Notes: generated from the letters alone by a model not told the origin. DNA of 64,000 nt from Lytechinus variegatus (GCF_018143015.1 NC_054757.1:18528285-18592284); one strand, 5' to 3'. Positions 22,201 to 33,800 are shown, counted from the stretch's first letter. Numbers and translations are program-made.

Positions 22201-25200
22201 AATCATATCTTATGATAGATTTTGACATAATAGGCCTATTCAGAAATTACTATATTTCACCCTTCTCTCTTTCCTTGTCTTTTCTCTTTTTTCTTGGTCT
22301 TTACGCCACTGTGATTAGGATTTTTTTCATTATTGTGCGCAAGCATTATTAGGCCAAAACTCTGTGCTTCAGTATAGCGTAATGAGTCATACAAGAGGGG
22401 GCACAGTAAGGCACGTGTGCGTGTGCGAGCGAAGCGAAGCGAGCGAGAAAAAACAAATCAAATTTTCGTGATAATCTAAGTTTGAGAAAGATTTCGACAT
22501 GATATTCAGAAAATAACATCATATCTTACACTTTCCCTTGGCTCTTCTCTTCTCTCCTTTTCTTTTTTTTTTGTTCTTGGAAATAGAACTTTTGTAGGCC
22601 ATGTCCCAATGCTTTGCTGGTGTGATCCGGGGGGGGGAGCCCCCGGTACCTCTCGATGTTAAAGCCATTTAAAACTAGATGGTTGCGTTTTGTAATTGAA
22701 TTGCGGGTATAGTTTCTACACAACACATTAATTCTACGCAGTTGCATAGTAAACCAAATATTTTGAGGGGGCACAACATAGCAAATATGGGAAAATTAGT
22801 AAAAAGTCACCATCGAGCGAAGCAAGCAAGAACAAAGGGCCTTTTTACATGAAATTCTAATTTGGTGATAAATTAATTTTAACATTACATTCAGCAAATA
22901 GTTTTCCATTCATTTAATTTCGTTGTCTCATTTATTTTTGTTTATTTCCCCTTGGCTGTGTAACCATGCGTGACCCTCCGCCCTCCCCCTGTGCAGTACT
23001 TCAACGTATAAAAGCTTGATGCAGGTAGGGTCCAGAGTACGCAGAGTGCCCGTTATTTAGAGCCCATTGAAGAAGAGCCCGTACGGCATGGGGTCTGGGG
23101 CAGCTACCGTATTATAACGTATAATAGGGAAATATGTCTAGCCTTTGGCGAAGGACCCTTTTTGTCCTGATTGCGATAATTCTGGCATAAAATTTAGCAA
23201 GCTTATCAATGGACTTCATGCACAATGTTATATGTCGATCTTTCTTTCCATTCTGTATTTCCAATCCTCGGCAGCCGGGTCGTGTCTTCAACAAGTTCTT
23301 TTCTTTTTGTCATGTCACTCTTCTTCATTTTTAAATTGAGCTTTTGTCTCATTCAATTCAACCTTCATTTACTGCTTTTGTTTGCCATTTTGTAATCTTA
23401 ATACATTTTTCTTTCTTACTAATCATGATAATGTATTAGTATTTCGGAATGATTATAGTTCTTTCTCCCATATTCTTCTTTCCTTCCTTTTCAGCTGCTT
23501 TTCTTCAGTTTTCTCCTGTTTGGGAATGTTTTTCATAGTTGTCTTTTCCCTATTCCCTTTCCTCCTTATCCCCACTTTCTTTCCTCTTTCGTTTCTTTAT
23601 TTCTTTCTTTCCTTCCTTCTTTAGTTCCTTCCTTCCCTTCCTCCCTTACTTCCTTCCTCCTTTTCTTAGTTCCTTCCTTCCCTTCCTTCCTTCCTCCCTC
23701 CCTCCCTTCCTTCCTTCCTTCCTTCCTTCCTTCCCTCCCTACCTCCCTCCCTTCCTTCCTTCCTTCCTTCTTTCTTTCTTTCTTTCTCTCTTTATCTTTT
23801 TTCCCGTTTATTTTATATTCCTGGTGAAATCCCCCCGGGGGGGGGGGGAGCAGCCTGCCCCAGTCTGTTACGCCACTGGTTTTATCCTAAAATTTTCTAA
23901 AATCATTACAACGGACTGTATAGAGATCTAATGTATACCGTTTAAAAACAATAATAGGCCCTTCCAAAGGAAACACAAATATAAAATAAAACATAAGTAA
24001 AAACTAAAAAATAAAGAATAATAATGAATGAATACAAAATGTTGAAAACGAACAAATAACATACATAAATTAATGAATAAATAAATAAAAATGATTAAAA
24101 CAAAAATACATAAATGACTGAATAGAAGAAAGTAATTATCAATTAGTGAAAGCAAAAAAAGGGAAGAAAGAAAAAAAGAGAGTAACAAAAGGAAAAACCT
24201 GCATGCGCCGTGTAGCTATTTCCAATTCATGATTGAGAAAAAATTAATAGAATAAAAATAAGAAATAAATAAAGAACAAAAGAATAAAAAAATAATCAAT
24301 TATGAAATAAAGACGTAACGATACATATGATTGCAAATATGCCTAAAACATAACCAGGGATGGGCTTTAAAAAATGCCCCCAATTCCCCCCAATACGAAA
24401 ATACAAAAATATGCTTTCTTAGTTTCTTCTTTTCAACAAATCCCCATCCGTGACCTTTTGTTTTCCCTTTTCCATCATTTTCCCAGCCTTTTCCTTTTTG
24501 CCCCGTTCTCCCTTTTCAATCAATCGACATCCGGTCATCTGCCCCCCCCCCTCCCCTTATTTCTCGTTATATATAATACTTACCAAGGTTCGCTAGCCCC
24601 AGACTTAAAAGAAGCACATTGACAGGACTACACAGCTGCCGGTATCTGGCGAAGACAGCGAAAAGGGTCGCATTCCCAAATACACCACCAGCCCCTTAAT
24701 AAACATTAAAGAAAATAAATTAAAAGACGGAAACTATCAACACTTTATGAACGAGAACAAATACATCTATTCCTTTACTCGAATGAATTAAAAAGTGAAG
24801 TCCGCCCTCGGAAGCATTTCATGAACATTATTTTTTCATGCTTGTTGTCCGACAAAATGTTAGATCTGTCAACTTTCTTTACTTTGGATTTGGTTGGATG
24901 AAAGAAGCTCACGCGTCTGACTGTAACTATGGCAACTGTTGAAAAAAACGTTAACTTGCCATTGCAGACAACGTTCATGAAACGTTCCTTGGTGTCAGGT
25001 TGATTGTTTGATTATAAAGAATGAAATAAAAAAATGACAGTAAAAAATCCATATCATGAAAAAGTTATGATTATTAAAAAGGAACGTCACTGTGACGTGA
25101 CTCATCATTTTTGAGCATCTCCTTTTCTTGCAATGAACTTTTTGTATAAGGGGATCGTTAGTAGTTCCAACTTCCCAAAGACGTTCACTGTAGTAGCATC

Positions 25201-25989
25201 TGATGAACACCAGCAATATAACCACTAACAATTAGGATGATGACGATACTAATGATAATAATGATAATAATAATCATTATAATGATAACAATAATGGTAA
25301 TAAAACAATAATACTACTTTTACTACTAAAAATAGTAATGGTAATGATGATGATGATAATAATATTGCTATTATTGGTGTTATTATTATTGTATAACTAC
25401 AGCAAGGAAAGTATAAAAGGATATTGACATCCATATTTCTTGTTTATAATGATTACAGGGAAAATGAGAATCCTCTTCCAACATGCCATGACTTCATATT
25501 TTTGTTCGTGTGTTTCCAATATTCTTTTTTCCCTTTTCCATACTTGTTCTCATATAGTCCCACTGGCCGACGGACACAAAACGTATTCATAACGGATACA
25601 GCGGACAAGAAAATTTTTTGATTGATCATCCGTGCAGAAATACCAGAGTTTTTGTAGTGTACTACTGTTTGGATGTTAGAAAAGGTTCATATAAAATATA
25701 CGATAACAACTCCCCCTGTATTTTTACAAGATCAATATTTGAACCAATCAGAGAATATGATATCAGAATTTCTGAATGGTTGATTGAACATATTATCAAA
25801 TCAAATATGTCCGTAAGGTATACTTATGCCTTTTTATGATTCAATTTGGTTACTACATGTATTCTCTTGTTGCGTAATTTTTCAAAGAAAGGCATATAAA
25901 GAATGATACTTACACCAGACTATGAGAATAGTTCCGACGGCATAATGAAGTTGTTCCGCTTCTGGACCGATTTCAAGGATGCTATCCAT
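18958..25989 (-). CDS. Opsin without the retinal-binding lysine (gluopsin-like), 5 exons, complete
   Basis: A complete 337-residue class A GPCR of the opsin family. Coding exons on the minus strand are 25989-25914, 24694-24584, 21946-21767, 20712-20372 and 19263-18958. All introns are GT-AG and the total of 1014 nt is in frame from ATG to TAG. Opsin features: GN in helix 1 (G32-N33), the disulfide pair C88 and C166, Tyr91 at the position equivalent to bovine Glu113, 'CFVDW' in extracellular loop 2, FxLPL at the end of helix 5 and SWLPY in helix 6 (248-252). At the helix 7 site that normally holds the Schiff-base lysine (bovine K296) the codon is GAG, Glu280 (19134-19132), in 'LFAEITLWIHP'. 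Two other motifs are altered: SRY at 112-114 instead of D/ERY, and HPILF at 286-290 instead of NPxxY. Opsins with Glu here have been described as gluopsins, related to RGR, peropsin and retinochrome. A function without covalent retinal is unknown; whether retinal is still bound is open. Confidence 0.92.
19264..20371 (-). other. Opsin intron 4
   Basis: About 1.1 kb. It holds a G run at 19511-19520 and, at about 19918-20110, an A/T-rich stretch beginning 'gtattttattcatttaatca' on the + strand that resembles the 3' end of a minus-strand LINE. The rest shows nothing I can name. Confidence 0.4.
20372..20712 (-). CDS. Opsin exon 4: helices 4-5
   Basis: 113 full codons after 'aacgcag' and before 'gtaaga'. 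It encodes helix 4 ('AMSAWVNGLFWAVMPIFGWS'), the loop with 'TTCFVDWQRTDLSYVSY', and helix 5 ('WFVVNFVLPLSLMVFAYV'), all typical for opsins. The third intracellular loop 'RQEGQFADPIRNNEPLPS' is short, as in RGR-type opsins. Confidence 0.94.
20713..21766 (-). other. Opsin intron 3
   Basis: About 1.05 kb with A and G runs (20882-20908, 21018-21030) and C runs near 21213. The piece around 21040-21110 shares short phrases with the repeats at 51.3 and 63.7 kb. No clear element ends. Confidence 0.4.
21767..21946 (-). CDS. Opsin exon 3: helices 2-3
   Basis: 59 full codons after 'ctgtag' and before 'gtaaga'. It carries the conserved 'GCKFYGF' with disulfide Cys88 and the helix 3 end 'AVSRYLIVCRG', where Ser replaces the acidic residue of the D/ERY motif. 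Confidence 0.92.
22070..22990. repeat. Three diverged head-to-tail repeats in opsin intron 2
   Basis: Units begin near 22075, 22380 and 22740. Each has, in order, a 'ggggc' or 'gagg' box, 'gcgagc(g)aagc'-type text, 'tttgacataata' or 'tcgacatgatattcag' text, and a T/C-rich end (ctttccttg...ttttctttt). A fourth relative lies inside the Tc1-like element near 58.86-59.00 kb. Confidence 0.55.
23530..23800 (+). repeat. CCTT/CTTC polypyrimidine microsatellite
   Basis: About 270 bp of 'ccttccttcc' tetramers with C-rich interruptions ('ccctccctacctccctccc'), in opsin intron 2. Open frames through it are compositional. Confidence 0.9.
24584..24694 (-). CDS. Opsin exon 2: helix 1 and start of helix 2
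   Basis: After 'tattaag', before 'gtaagt'; 36 full codons. It encodes 'AGGVFGNATLFAVFARYRQL' then 'CSPVNVLLLSLGLANLG'. The helix 1 Asn is kept. At the helix 2 Asp site (D2.50, LAxxD) the sequence reads LANLG, so the Asp is not evident. Confidence 0.88.
24810..24991. mobile_element. Hairpin MITE, family D copy
   Basis: Ends 'ggaagcatttcatgaac' and 'gttcatgaaacgttcc', with 'gttgtccgacaaaatgttag' and 'ctatggcaactgttg' inside. Lies in opsin intron 1 and forms the left part of a larger duplication shared with 26.99-27.38 kb. Confidence 0.7.
24866..25240 (+). repeat. Segment duplicated at 26990-27378 (copy 1)
   Basis: Shares long runs with the second copy, for example 'gatctgtcaactttcttt', 'tttttgtataaggggatc' and 'ttcactgtagtagcatct'. 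Both copies have the same orientation, and opsin exon 1 sits between them. Confidence 0.75.
25240..25400 (+). repeat. ATAATG/TAA microsatellite
   Basis: About 160 bp of imperfect 'aatgataataat'-type trinucleotides in opsin intron 1. Confidence 0.6.
25914..25989 (-). CDS. Opsin exon 1: start and helix 1
   Basis: ATG at 25989-25987, then 25 codons and one base before 'gtaagt'. It encodes 'MDSILEIGPEAEQLHYAVGT' and the start of helix 1 (ILIVW). The short N-terminus has no N-glycosylation site, which is common for RGR-type opsins. The start is chosen because it is the only ATG in frame with the splice site and gives a normal tail length. Confidence 0.85.
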
Positions 25990-27720
25990 GGTGGTTTTTC
26001 AGGCGTTTCTTGTCCAGAACAGCGTAACAAGAACTCAACATAAGTTCTGCGGCAGGAGGCGACGAAAGCGAAACACAAAACAATGCAAAAAAAAACCCTG
26101 AACGAAATTAAGCCCGGTTGTTTTCTTTTGTTTTGATTTTAAGCAAAAAAATGTTCTGTTCTCCAGGTGCTTTTTATCCTGTACAATTCAACAATACCTT
26201 CACGATGGTTCTGTGTTGTAAGGCGACGAAAGCGAAAAAAATCCTCAACTAATAAATAAACAAAACCCCGTGTAAACTGATAAATTTCAAATCGCTTGTT
26301 ATGTGTTGTCTCAGTGATGAACAAAATGGCGCCAGTTTCCAGGGCACAAAGCGCACAGCTTTCACGACGTAGAAGAGAATCAGTACAAGATCTCATATTA
26401 AGATATCCTTTATCATGTTTATTGAAGCTCTGTTTGGGAAGATGTTGTGTTGCCATGGAGAAAGGGGAGGAACAAAGCCATAGGCGGATAATTCTAGAAT
26501 CATAATCGTGTCCGCCATTTTAAAATAGAAGTGAAATTTGAAGATTACCGTAAACATGGCGATAAACATGATAAACAGCGTGTCCCTAAACAGAAACCAT
26601 TTTTTCCAACATTTCCAGCGTCATTGACATATATGTTCTTTTACTTTATAGATGAGAGCAAGACGAGATTGAAATTCAAATGGACCCTATAGGGTCCAAG
26701 CCCGGGGTCCAAGGCTAAATCAAACCTATATGGTAAAACCAGACCCTACGATTGGTCCTTGGTCAAACCAAGTTGCGCAGAAAAAGTATGTTTCAATTTT
26801 AGACGAGACGGCCTTGCGTAAGAAAGGGAGGACTCATTATCAAAGTTTGTAGGCCTATTTGTCAAGTTTTTCTCAACTAATCTCTAAATTAAAGTGGATT
26901 CAGATTCATTCTTGAGTTTTGTGCGCAAATCGTTTATGTCATGATTTTTCAGTATTTTATTGTCTGTATTCCACAATGCCTGCCCCCTGTCAGATCTGTC
27001 AACTTTCTTTGGATTTGATTGGATGAAAGAAGCTCACGTGTCTAGCTGACCGTAACTATGGCAACTCTTGAAGAGCGATAACTTTCCATTACTGACAGCT
27101 TTCATGAAACGTTCTTTGACATGTTTGATGTCAAGTTAATTGTTTAATTATAAAGAATAGAATAAAGAATGACAGAAAAAAAATCAATATCATGAAAAAT
27201 TTATGATCATTACGAAGAAACGTCATTGTGACGTTCCTCGTCATTTCTGATTATCTCCTTTTCTTACAACTTTTTGTATAAGGGGATCCAACTTCCAAGT
27301 TCCAACTTCCCAAATGAGTTCACTGTAGTAGCATCTAATGCATACCAGCGATATAGCCACTAACAATTACGATGATGTAATCCACAATGACTGCCCCTCC
27401 CCCTCTGCTTCTGGCTATTCAATAAGTTATTGGTATCAAACGCTGATTGGTATATCAAATCAAATTATTACTCTTTACCAATACGCCTAGATATATACAT
27501 GATTGAATTATATTGATAATTCTTTGTGTGCAAAAGTAGAAATCAAACAAACAAATCAATGAAAGGCTGAGAAAAAAAGAAGAAAATTATAAGCACTTGA
27601 ATGTCGAAATCACTAACGTTACATGGGGATCCGCTAATTGGCAATGCGACCAAGATTTGTGATGTCACATACATGACAGAAGGACCACCTCTCGTTTGTA
27701 TACCCCAAACAGTCTATTTG
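25990..27720. other. Opsin upstream region
   Basis: The first part is the presumed opsin 5' UTR and promoter on the minus strand. I cannot place a TATA box or start site. It contains the second copy of the duplicated segment (26990-27378), and nothing coding is supported. Confidence 0.4.
26985..27378 (+). repeat. Segment duplicated at 24866-25240 (copy 2), with half a family D MITE
   Basis: Begins within a family D MITE ('gtcagatctgtcaactttct' to 'ttcatgaaacgttctttgac', 27117) whose left end is missing. It continues with sequence matching copy 1 up to 'ccactaacaatta'. Diverged by scattered changes, so not recent. Confidence 0.7.
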
Positions 27721-27875
27721 TTTCTGGAAAAAAGGTAACCAAAGTTCAAAGGTTAGAAATTTCACGAAAACATGATTTATATTCTTGTGACTTCTATTCT
27801 ACATAATTGAGCATCTCATCAACTTTAATTTGACACCTTGCTTGCATTACAATTGTCACTGGTCATGGAGTTATG

Positions 27876-28169
27876 GTCCTTCGAAGGCGAAGGGTACCTA
27901 ACCTACTTTTCCAAAGTTTTGGGGGTTTATTGTACATGACAAACATGTCAGCAAGTCACAAAGATGTGCTCAACCAAAATTCCGACTAGACACCAGTTAT
28001 GTGACATTCATTCGAAAAAAAAGTAAGCAGAAGGGATAAAATTTCATGAAATTTTAAGGGAAAACTTTGATGAAACCAAAACCTCACGAACAACAAAGTG
28101 GGTTTCGTGCATGTAAATTAAAACCCCAAAACTTGGAAATTGTAGGTTTTGTGATCTTCGCCTTTGAAG
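27876..28169. mobile_element. Hairpin MITE inside the outer element
   Basis: Left end 'ccttcgaaggcgaaggg' with 'ttttccaaagttttggggg' is mirrored by 'aaccccaaaacttggaaatt' and 'gatcttcgcctttgaaggg'. About 290 bp. Confidence 0.75.
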
Positions 28170-28755
28170 GGCTACTCCGGGCTGAAAATATTTATGTGTA
28201 AAGAAATTGAGTAAAACATACTTAGCAAAATGCTGAAAATTTCATCAAAATTGGATAAAAATAGCGGCGTTATTGAATTAAAAAAATTTAGTAATATTTT
28301 GTGAAAATATATGAACGTCATCATGAATATTCATTAAGTTGGCTGATGATGTCAGATACCCAATTTCCGTTTTCTTTGTTATTACATGAAATCACACTTG
28401 TTTCATTTTCATACATGTGGGAATACTGTGTCTCCTTTATAATGAAATACAGTGCAACATTGAATACCTAATGCACTAAATAAGTTGTCAATCCAAGTTT
28501 TTTCAGTTCTTGGGAGAAAATTTTTGAATAAACCTAATTACATACAGTAAGTGGAGATATAACATCAACAGTTTGCTCATTGAATATTCATGAAGACATG
28601 CCAAGAACGGTTTCACTGGAATAATGCAAGTCTTTTAAGTGCCATAACTTTGTTATTCTTCGTCTGATTTGTGATTAAATTTTCAATATTTTGTTTGCCT
28701 TTCTGATTAAAAAAAAAATGTTTAAATCATATTATGATTAGGAGCATCCTTGACT
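28165..28755. mobile_element. MITE, family A copy
   Basis: 'gctactccgggctgaaaata' at the left, then the family order 'atcaaaattggat', 'gctgatgatgtcaga', 'attgaatattcatgaag' and 'cataactttgttattc'. The right end is diverged, so that border is approximate. Confidence 0.75.
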
Positions 28756-29406
28756 ATAACTCTGTGACCCTTGACAATTGTGACACAAGAAAGGTGTCCA
28801 ATTAAAGTTGATGAGTTACTCAGTTATTTCATGGACCAGGTCCATGGTTATGTAGAGTAGAAATCATAAGGCTAACTCATTCATTCTTGAAAAAGCTGAA
28901 ATTTTAATTTGGGTTACCCCCTTTTTTATTTTTAGAAACACCCTCTATATATGCTCAGTCTAGGCCTATATTATTATGATAGCCTACAAAATCTTTTTTT
29001 TCCATGGTATATTTTAAACATTTGATGACGGGTTTCCTTTTAAGTTGGACGCACTGCTATGCACAGGCAAATCTGTAAAAATGTCTTCATACAGGAATTC
29101 TTACGACGGTTATTTTCAGCAGACAAATATAATTTTACAACCGATTCTATTTTTTGTGGGTGTCTGGTCCTCTTTCTTCTTCCATCCGGCTTCTTGAACC
29201 GAGAAAGTCGGGGTGGGTGGGGAGCTCTGACGTGGTGAACTCTGATTTACGTGGTAACCTCCGTAGTCTCCCAATCTTTAAAACGGGAAAATAAAATATT
29301 ACCAAAATAAATAAATATAGGATACATGCCAATCCCAATATAAACTACAATATTCAGTTTCCTTAAGCCATTTAAGTGCTTCGATTGTATAGACAAATTG
29401 AAACCT

Positions 29407-29563
29407 GCGGGGGACTGTTTCATGAAAGTTGTCAGCTCTGAAGTTGTCTTTCTCCGACAGTTACCATAGTAACAGTCAGAGGCTAGTTCCTCACAGCCAA
29501 TCAAAATCAAGGATTTCACAGAAATTGTCGGAGCTGACAACTTTCATGAAACAGTCCCCCGGT
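29407..29563. mobile_element. Hairpin MITE, family D, well preserved
   Basis: Ends are perfect inverses: 'gggggactgtttcatgaaag' and 'ctttcatgaaacagtccccc', followed inward by 'ttgtcagctctgaagttgtc' against 'attgtcggagctgacaa'. The centre 'agccaatcaaaatcaagg' matches other family D copies. About 155 bp and likely young. Confidence 0.9.
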
Positions 29564-29569
29564 TTTTTT

Positions 29570-30823
29570 TAATGATTTAATCCGTCATTCAGTGGATACC
29601 GATCTGTAATTATTTTAATTTACTTTAACTATCTACCATTGACGGTAGCAGCTCTTTGACAAGCCTATATCGCGTGGATGACTCCCGACATTTACAGGTT
29701 TTTTTTCCTAAGTATTCAAATTCAATACATTTACAGAGTATGACATAATTGAAAGCGTTTGAACAACCTGAAATTTAGAATGGCTGATGGTATACCCGCC
29801 AACAATAAATGTTGACAAATATAATGATGCCAGGCCTATGTGTATTTTTTTCTTTCACTTTTTTAGTACTCTTTTTCTTCTCATTTCTGCCCTTCCAATC
29901 CAAGTCGTTCCCTTTTTTTCATGCGCCGAGAAACATTGTTTGATATTTTTGAAACTCGACAGATGTAGTTCCATCCCAACTAAAATGATTGACCCCATGC
30001 AATGAACGTCCATACTGACTCAAAATCACCGGATCTTGACTTTTTGAATCGAGAATAATTCGGTAAACATTAATCCTTCCAAGTGCAGAATGTTCTTCAT
30101 TCGTTTCCAGCTTTTATTTTGTCCTATTTGATTAGAGCCATGTCCGGGAAATACTTAAAAGGGGTCGATCAATTCTCTGTGATTATCGAGGCCTATATCC
30201 CTCTCAATACAGAAAATAGTTTGTTTTTTCTATGTTTGTAAAGTCCTTAAAACTTTTTGTGTGGGGATTAGCACTTATTATATACCCCATTCGTTTCGCA
30301 TTAGTGGGTTTTTAATCCGCATATTGTTTGCTTTGACGTTGGACAATAATTAGAGTGGCCTGTTATTGGGAGCTGCTTGGAAAAGCATTGAAAGACAAAT
30401 TACTTTCGTCTGGCACATCCATTTGGTGCGTTGTATTGCATATACACACTGCACGCACAGCTGAGCGCGGTTCAAGGGGTCAGCATGCCAGAGCACTGAC
30501 TGAGTTTCCGAAACCAGTTTCCCAGCGCCTGACCGACAACAACAAAAATTGCTGAGCCCAGCCCTGTGTCGCGTCTATACCGTGCAGGGATACCCACCAC
30601 TGGAGTTCGCCAAGGACTGAGTCTGCCACGTCATTACTGTTACAGGGAGAAATTTGACGAGTAAATTTGCCCTGTAGTGGAACATTTCACACCAGTTTTG
30701 TCGGGGAAAGTCTCACGATCAGAGTAGCTTGGTTTCATCACTACTATCATCTGTGCAAGAACCAGCTAGCTGACGACATCTCAGTGTCCAAGAAAGTTGC
30801 GGAGCTAGAGCTTCTTGACATCC
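29570..30823 (+). promoter_or_regulatory. SPARC: SPARC upstream region and 5' UTR
   Basis: Holds the presumed SPARC promoter and 5' UTR. From about 30350 the sequence becomes less A/T-rich than its surroundings. I could not find a convincing TATA box at a fitting distance, so the start site is not placed. The open frame at 30667-30975 overlaps the 5' UTR and signal-peptide exon in another frame and is a shadow. Confidence 0.4.
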
Positions 30824-30877
30824 ATGATGAAGATTCTTATTGTTCTCTGTCTTGCATCACTGGCCTGTGCAAACGAG
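30824..30877 (+). CDS. SPARC: SPARC exon 1: signal peptide
   Basis: 18 codons, 'MMKILIVLCLASLACANE', ending at 'gtgcgt', phase 0. A hydrophobic core with likely cleavage after ACA. It connects in frame to the exon at 41251. Confidence 0.88.
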
Positions 30878-33800
30878 GTGCGTATATATACCTCATCATA
30901 CGTGTTGGTGCGTGCTTTAAAATGTGGTACTGCATATTAGTTTGTTTCTGTCGTAGTTATAGCATTTTCTTTTGAATAACTTGTAAATACCACATTGACA
31001 GTGATGAACATGACTTAAAAATGAGATGAGAATCGTCATTACCGACTGAGATATTGAGACAACGTGCGAGCTGGAAGCTTATTACTCGTGTATTCAAATT
31101 TATGTGCTCTTCTGATTTTTTAACCCCAAACTGCCAAATGAGTACATGTGCAAAACAGCAAACTGATGTCGCATATTTGTATCAAGAAGGTATAACATAA
31201 AAGAGATGATAAAACTATATAGGCCTACATCTCACTTCAATATAAAAAGGATATTAAAAGCTGCAGCTTTTCATGCACTTTATTATGTGCATGCGTCGAG
31301 GCTATGTTTTTTTTATTTTTATTTTATAACTTGAACTTGTTTTTGTACAGGTTTGAAGTGAGTACATGCATGCAAATTCGTTCTTGTCTTGTGTTTCCTT
31401 TGGTAAATGACGATTCCCACGATAATTAAAAAGTTGATGAAGTATAAATTAACGAAAAAGTGTCTCTAGTCGATCACTGTCTCTTCTTTGTGTATTGCTA
31501 GAGACTGCCAATTAAATGTCAAAGGCAAGGAAACTGCTAAAAAAAAGTAGCCTCGTCACATTTGCCTGATCAATTTCCTTTACAGATTCAGTATTACATA
31601 ATACTGATTATATTAATGTATGCCTGATGCAAGCAAGTTTCACCATGCATCCGTCAGTTATTATGTAACCATCGCTGACCTGGGCTTGAATGTATAGGCC
31701 TACGTTCATAGATCATATTTTGGTCTTGAATGTGCCTCGCAACATGAAAATAAAAATTAGATTAATGATCGATCTAATTGTGAAATAATTGAATGAAAGG
31801 ATTTAGGTATACATGTATAAGCAAATAAATGAACATGCGTAATATTAAGTCAGTTACTAAATAACTTTAAAAATATATTACCGACAAGAGAATGAATGAA
31901 TTCTGATATTGAAGATAATGCGTTTTATATATGGATGAGTGGAAATGAATGCAAACATAAAATAGTTCAGTTGATTATTCCTGCTATATCTGCACGTATG
32001 TCATCAAAATTACTTCATATCCGCATCGCCATAGCCGCATCACAGTCATCATCACCAACATCACCGTGCCCTAGTGCACTACCGTGCCCCGACACTTCCA
32101 ACATCACCAGTATCAACATCATCATCATCATGATGATAATAATGATCATCTTCCTCTTTCCTGTTTTCATCACCACCACCACCATCGCGCACGCTCCTCT
32201 TCATCACCACAAGCACCACCAACGCCGTCTGCTCCAACCCAATGATGAGCGTAATAACAAATGCCATGATCATCACTTCTACCATCACCACCACCATCAT
32301 CTTCGCCATCATTATCAATTATCATCCTCCTCCCCCTTATCATCATCATCCTCAAGTCATCTTCATCAGCATCATCATCATCATCATCACCACTATCATC
32401 ATCATCATCTTTATCATAACCACCATCATCATCATCAAGCCCAACATCATCACCATCATCATCATCATCAGCAGCAATATCACTATCATAAGTATGATCA
32501 TCGGCATCATCATTATTGTCCTCATCATCAACATCATCACGATCATTGCCATTATTCTTAAAGGGGTGGTCCGGGCCGAACATATTTATATCTTAATACA
32601 CAGAGTAGAATTCACTGAGCAAAATGCCGAAAATTTCATCAAAATCGGATAACAAATAATAAAGTTATTGAAGTTTTAATTTTAGCAATATTTTGTGAAA
32701 ACAGTCGCCATGAATATTCATTAGGTGGGCTGATGATGTCACATCTCCACTTTCCGTTTTCTTATGTTAATGCATAAAATGTTTTTTTTTCATTATTTCA
32801 TACTTGTGTGAATAATATGTCTCCCTTATAATAAAATAAGTTGCAGCAATAAATATCTAATGCACTAAATCAGTTGTCAATCAAATTTTTCTAGTTCTCG
32901 GAGGAGAAAATTTGAATAAACCTAATTTCGTATAATAAAATACAAAAGAACAAGTGGGGATGTGACATCATCAGCCCACCTAATGAATATTTATGTCATG
33001 ACCACTGTTTTCACAAAATATTGCTAAATTTTAAAATTCAATAACTTTGTTTTTTTGTTATCCGATTTTGATGAAATTTTCGGCAAGTGGGGATGTGACA
33101 TCATCAGCCCACCTAATGAATATTTATGTCATGACGACTGTTTTCACAAAATATTGCTAAATTTTAAAATTCAATAACTTTGTTTTTTTGTTATCCGATT
33201 TTGATGAAATTTTCGGCATTTTGTACAGTGAATTCCGGTCTATGCATTATGCTATAAATACTTTCATCCCGGACAGTACAATGTAAGTATAATAAACGAT
33301 ATTGCGGTAATAATTAAAAAAAAAAATAGTATTACCTCTAACAAATGAGGGCCATCATACAATAATCTTGATAATACCATTAAAAACAAAGTGCATATTC
33401 ACTGCCCCATTTCTCCTTTCCTGCTATTATATCTATCGGGGCTCTCATTCTTAATACCGTCTCATGATTAATGACCGTAATGATATTGTCAGACATATAA
33501 TATACTGCCATGCAAGATCTCTAATATGTATCATTTAGACTTCAGGACTAAGGCATTTTATGAATGGAAAGGTGGATTTTTTTAAAACTGAAAGCTAACT
33601 ATCAGCAGTTTAGTAGAGAAGGTCTTCACGCTTTTTATATAAACTTGACATTGAATAATTTTGTGCACGTTTTGTAAATTTCAGAAAAATATTACACTTG
33701 AAATTTCGATAGACCACCCCCGGCTTCATACAACCATTGGTATGTTCTACCCATATAAGCCAGTTCGTATTACTTTCTGCGCATGATCAGAGGGAGGTCA

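Larger units (their letters stand above)
27722..28925. mobile_element. Outer MITE split by two later elements
   Basis: Left arm phrases 'aaaaaaggtaaccaaag', 'cttctattctacataa' and 'catctcatcaactttaattt' are mirrored on the right by 'aattaaagttgatgagtta', 'tatgtagagtagaaatc' and 'tttgggttaccccctttt'. The arms are separated by the elements at 27876-28169 and 28165-28755, which must have inserted later. Confidence 0.7.

Noticed and set aside
23539-23931. 130-codon Ser/Phe/Pro-rich frame
   Set aside because: Reads through the CCTT microsatellite.
25205-25245. Duplicate of opsin exon 1 (ILIVSGYIAG-like reading on the minus strand)
   Set aside because: Superficial resemblance to helix 1 only; the nucleotide sequence does not align to exon 1 and the second copy has a stop.
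30667-30975. 102-codon frame over the SPARC start
   Set aside because: A different frame from the signal peptide; the SPARC frame has the hydrophobic leader and the right splice phase.
32079-32652. Long His-, Ile-, Asp- and Met-rich open frames on both strands
   Set aside because: They read through the CAT/ATC microsatellite; all frames are open because the repeat lacks stops.
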